Under the pieces are notes generated by a model. The model was not told the origin of the DNA. It saw only the letters and a program-made list of their open reading frames with translations, and ran no database searches. The position numbers and the translations under genes were made by a program. From Herpetosiphonaceae bacterium (lineage in GTDB: Bacteria > Chloroflexota > Chloroflexia > Chloroflexales > Kallotenuaceae), in contig JACDGP010000024.1 in NCBI GenBank assembly GCA_013821605.1, positions 1-52,178 of the forward strand: a stretch of DNA of 52,178 nt, written 5' to 3'. Below, piece by piece: positions 50,018 through 52,178 of this stretch; position 1 is the first letter of the stretch, and every line of letters begins with the position of its first letter.

Positions 50018-51469
50018 TTGGTTGTTGCTGGTTTGCGGCCTCGGGTAGAGTTAACGGTAACAGGTTTCGTTCTTGGATGGTCTTTGCTCCTGGCACTGAT
50101 TCTTTTTCAGTTGTTTCATGCACACGGCTTCGACGATCCGTATATTACCTACCGTTACGCCGCTAACCTAGCTCATGGCGATGGCTTTGTATACAACCTC
50201 GGCGTGCGGATACTCAGTACGACCACGCCGCTATATACGCTCATTCTCGTACCGATGGCGTGGTTAGGCCTCGATCTCCCGCTCGCTAGCAATGCGCTAG
50301 GCTGCCTCAGCCTCACCCTAAGCGGATTAGCATTTTGGGTCTTGGGCCAAACGACAGGTGCTCGCTGGGCTGGCTTGACCGGACTCCTGGTATATCCCAT
50401 ATCTCCCCTCCTTATCTCAACGCTCGGTGGAGAAAGTGCCTTATATTGCGCGCTGATCCTTTGGGGTTGCGTTTGGTATCTGCAGCTGCGTTATACCCGC
50501 GCCACGCTCTTGTTAAGTTTGGCGGTCCTGACACGCGCCGATGGCGTGCTGATCGTCATTGTGCTATTGGTTCATTGGGTCATGTTCCGGCGCGACACCT
50601 TGCCTTGGCGAGCTTTGCTGCTTGGTGTACTGCTTACAGTACCCTGGTTTATATGGGCCTGGTGGTATTTCGGTGTACCATTACCCGTAACCCTCGTGGC
50701 GAAACAACATCAGGGCCAACTGCCACATAGTATCCATTTTTTGGCCGGCGCGGTTGCCTACATCAAGAGGTATGGAGCCCGAACATTGTATCGTCCCTAT
50801 GGATTGCTGGGAGCTGTGGGTCTTGTCTATGCGGTCCTCCGCCAACGCTTCTGGTTACTCTTGCTGTTTTGGAATGTGCTCTATCTGGTTGCGTATAATG
50901 TCCTTGGTGTCACTAACTATTTTTGGTACTATGCACCGCTCACCGTTGGTGTGATCGCCCTCGTCGCGCTAGGGGTAGAAGCCGTCTGTCGGCTCCTCGA
51001 TCAACTGAAGTGGCAGCGGATCATGGTCGTTAGTGCGGTGGCGTTGCTGTTGCTGCTACTCCTCCCCGCAAGTTTAGATTTGCCACGGGCTGTCCAACAT
51101 CCTGACAAAAGACTAGTCATTTACCGTCGCGTCGGTGAGTGGCTGCGCTTGCATACTGCCCCCGATGCCATGGTGGGCACGCTTGAAGTGGGCATGATTG
51201 GCTTCTACAGCGAGCGTACGATGATCGATTTTGCGGGCTTGATCCAACCTGAGACGGCCTTACAACTTGGCCCTACGACCAGTTATGAGGATGCTGCAAT
51301 CTGGGCAACCCGCCACTTCCTGCCTCAGTACCTTGTCGTGCGGCGCGGCGACTTTGAACGCCTGTTGCATGATCCTGTTGCTACATCATGCACGCCGGTG
51401 ATGAGTTTCAGTGATACTACGTACCCCGGTCTGATCGACGCATATCATTGTCCAACCAACAACCGTTAG
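50018..51469 (+). CDS. GT39/ArnT-like polytopic glycosyltransferase
   Basis: A 483-residue protein with about 10-11 helices. After the first helix comes HGFDDPYITYRYAANLAHGD, with the DD pair of GT-C enzymes in the first extracytoplasmic loop, then GVRILSTTTPLYTLIL. The soluble C-terminal domain contains VGTLEVGMIGFYSERTMIDF, seen in DUF/arabinofuranosyl- or mannosyl-transferase relatives. It has no ATG start: TTG 50018 or TTG 50033 must be used, and the ribosome site is weak. Probably transfers a sugar from a lipid carrier at the outer face. It precedes the repeat protein by 7 bp. Confidence 0.78.
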   Translation: MVVAGLRPRVELTVTGFVLGWSLLLALILFQLFHAHGFDDPYITYRYAANLAHGDGFVYNLGVRILSTTTPLYTLILVPMAWLGLDLPLASNALGCLSLTLSGLAFWVLGQTTGARWAGLTGLLVYPISPLLISTLGGESALYCALILWGCVWYLQLRYTRATLLLSLAVLTRADGVLIVIVLLVHWVMFRRDTLPWRALLLGVLLTVPWFIWAWWYFGVPLPVTLVAKQHQGQLPHSIHFLAGAVAYIKRYGARTLYRPYGLLGAVGLVYAVLRQRFWLLLLFWNVLYLVAYNVLGVTNYFWYYAPLTVGVIALVALGVEAVCRLLDQLKWQRIMVVSAVALLLLLLLPASLDLPRAVQHPDKRLVIYRRVGEWLRLHTAPDAMVGTLEVGMIGFYSERTMIDFAGLIQPETALQLGPTTSYEDAAIWATRHFLPQYLVVRRGDFERLLHDPVATSCTPVMSFSDTTYPGLIDAYHCPTNNR

Positions 51470-51476
51470 GAGAAAT

Positions 51477-52178
51477 ATGTCTCGTTTACTACTCATATGG
51501 ACGTTGCTTACGACCTTCGGCATGCGGATACAGGAGCGCAGTGCGGATATGGCAGTGCACTGCTTTGCCGACATCCCCGGCATTACGGCTTGCTTAGATA
51601 CGCCATTTAAAGGGTACTGGGAAGCAAATGGCGGCTTGCCAGTGTTTGGCTATCCGCTGACTGGAACGAACCTAGAACAGAACCAGGATCTGCATCGCCC
51701 ACTGCTAACTCAGTGGACCGAGCGCAACCGCCTCGAAATCCATCCTGAAAATACCGGACCATATAGCATCTTGCTCGGTCGGATGGGCGACGAGCGGTTA
51801 CAGCAACTGGGCCCCAATGCGGCCGCAGAGGGGCAAGAAAGCGGTCCACAGCCTGGTTGCTTATGGTTCGACATTACAAAACATAACGTTTGTGATCAAG
51901 GTGCCGGTATGGGGTTCCTTAGTTATTGGCAAGCTCATGGTCTGCATGTCTCGGGCCTTGACGCATATAACCGCTCGTTGCAACTCTTTGGTTTGCCGCT
52001 AACAACACCACGTCCAGAACTCAACGAGGCCGGCGAAACAGTGATGACGCAGTGGTTTGAACGGGCACGTTTTGAGTGGCATCCTGACAAGCCCGACGAA
52101 TTCAAGGTGCTGCTTGGCCTCCTGGGTACTGAGTTGCGCCACACCGCTGCACCTTCCACCACCTCGATCATTGGCGTG
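51477..52178 (+). CDS. Secreted repeat protein of the YWxxxGGL type, cut by the window end
   Basis: An ATG frame open to the last base (234 codons, no stop). TAGGAGA precedes ATG 51477. After a short hydrophobic leader (SRLLLIWTLLTTFGMRI) two repeats are visible. The first has CLDTPFKGYWEANGGLPVFG and WTERNRLEIHPENTGPYSIL. The second has FLSYWQAHGLHVSG, MTQWFERARFEWHPDKPDE and VLLGLLGTEL. They match the repeats of the CAP-domain protein at 22171. Any C-terminal catalytic domain lies beyond the window. It is coupled to the GT39-like gene, so it may act on or bind the polysaccharide. Confidence 0.85.
   Translation, partial: MSRLLLIWTLLTTFGMRIQERSADMAVHCFADIPGITACLDTPFKGYWEANGGLPVFGYPLTGTNLEQNQDLHRPLLTQWTERNRLEIHPENTGPYSILLGRMGDERLQQLGPNAAAEGQESGPQPGCLWFDITKHNVCDQGAGMGFLSYWQAHGLHVSGLDAYNRSLQLFGLPLTTPRPELNEAGETVMTQWFERARFEWHPDKPDEFKVLLGLLGTELRHTAAPSTTSIIGV

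Noticed and set aside
1-52178. tRNA, rRNA or complete insertion sequence
   Set aside because: None of the intergenic regions shows a cloverleaf with a TTCRA loop, rRNA segments, or a transposase gene.

Overview
The window looks like part of a Chloroflexota (class Chloroflexia-like) chromosome. The main pointers are two secreted proteins built from the 'GxFxxYWxxxGGLxxFGxPxS...QYFERxRFEYHPE' repeat that is frequent in that phylum, the order rpmB / asp23-fakA-degV-degV-recG, and a type III-B CRISPR module of the kind common there. I cannot place it below class level from sequence alone.

Left part (1-10.6 kb): a compact type III-B CRISPR-Cas effector operon, all on +, in the order cas6 - cmr2(cas10) - cmr3 - cmr1 - cmr4 - cmr5 - cmr6 - a two-helix membrane CARF protein - a Card1/Can2-like CARF nuclease - csx15. 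Cas10 starts directly at the IGPVQ motif, so the HD DNase domain is absent, while the GGDD cyclase motif is intact. The interference output should therefore be target-RNA cleavage by Cmr4 plus cyclic-oligoadenylate (cOA) signalling. The signal would go to a membrane effector and a nuclease effector, with Csx15 as a probable off-switch. There is no CRISPR array and no cas1/cas2 in the window. A 40-residue Phd/YefM antitoxin remnant lies just upstream of the operon promoter.

10.6-11.15 kb is non-coding and highly structured: an extended -10 promoter, four CATTGTT motifs, and an array of eleven GTACC(AAA) motifs plus one variant, mostly spaced by about 10 or 21 bp. The array runs into the promoter of a zinc-ribbon/DUF4190 membrane protein.

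11.7-27.4 kb is mainly housekeeping: an MFS transporter, an FtsW/RodA protein, phoU, recG, two DegV (FakB-like) proteins, fakA and an Asp23 protein on the - strand. Divergent rpmB follows, then a secreted CAP-domain protein, prmC with a LysR regulator and a small zinc-ribbon protein, a small membrane protein, a Ca2+/H+ antiporter and nicotinamidase pncA.

27.5-52.2 kb is an exopolysaccharide/O-antigen-type locus. It holds a UDP-sugar dehydrogenase, a flippase, four GT4 transferases, a GT2, a WbsX-like protein, a methyltransferase, a Wzy-like polymerase, a WecG/TagA/CpsF transferase, an initiating polyprenyl-phosphate sugar transferase, a Wzz-like co-polymerase without kinase domain, a TPR membrane protein, two polytopic GT39/DUF2142-like proteins, a secreted clan GH-A glycosidase and a second repeat protein cut by the window end. 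A 134-bp MITE-like element with 18-bp inverted ends and a 10-bp direct repeat sits between the WecG-like gene and the initiating transferase. No rRNA, tRNA or complete insertion sequence was recognised.
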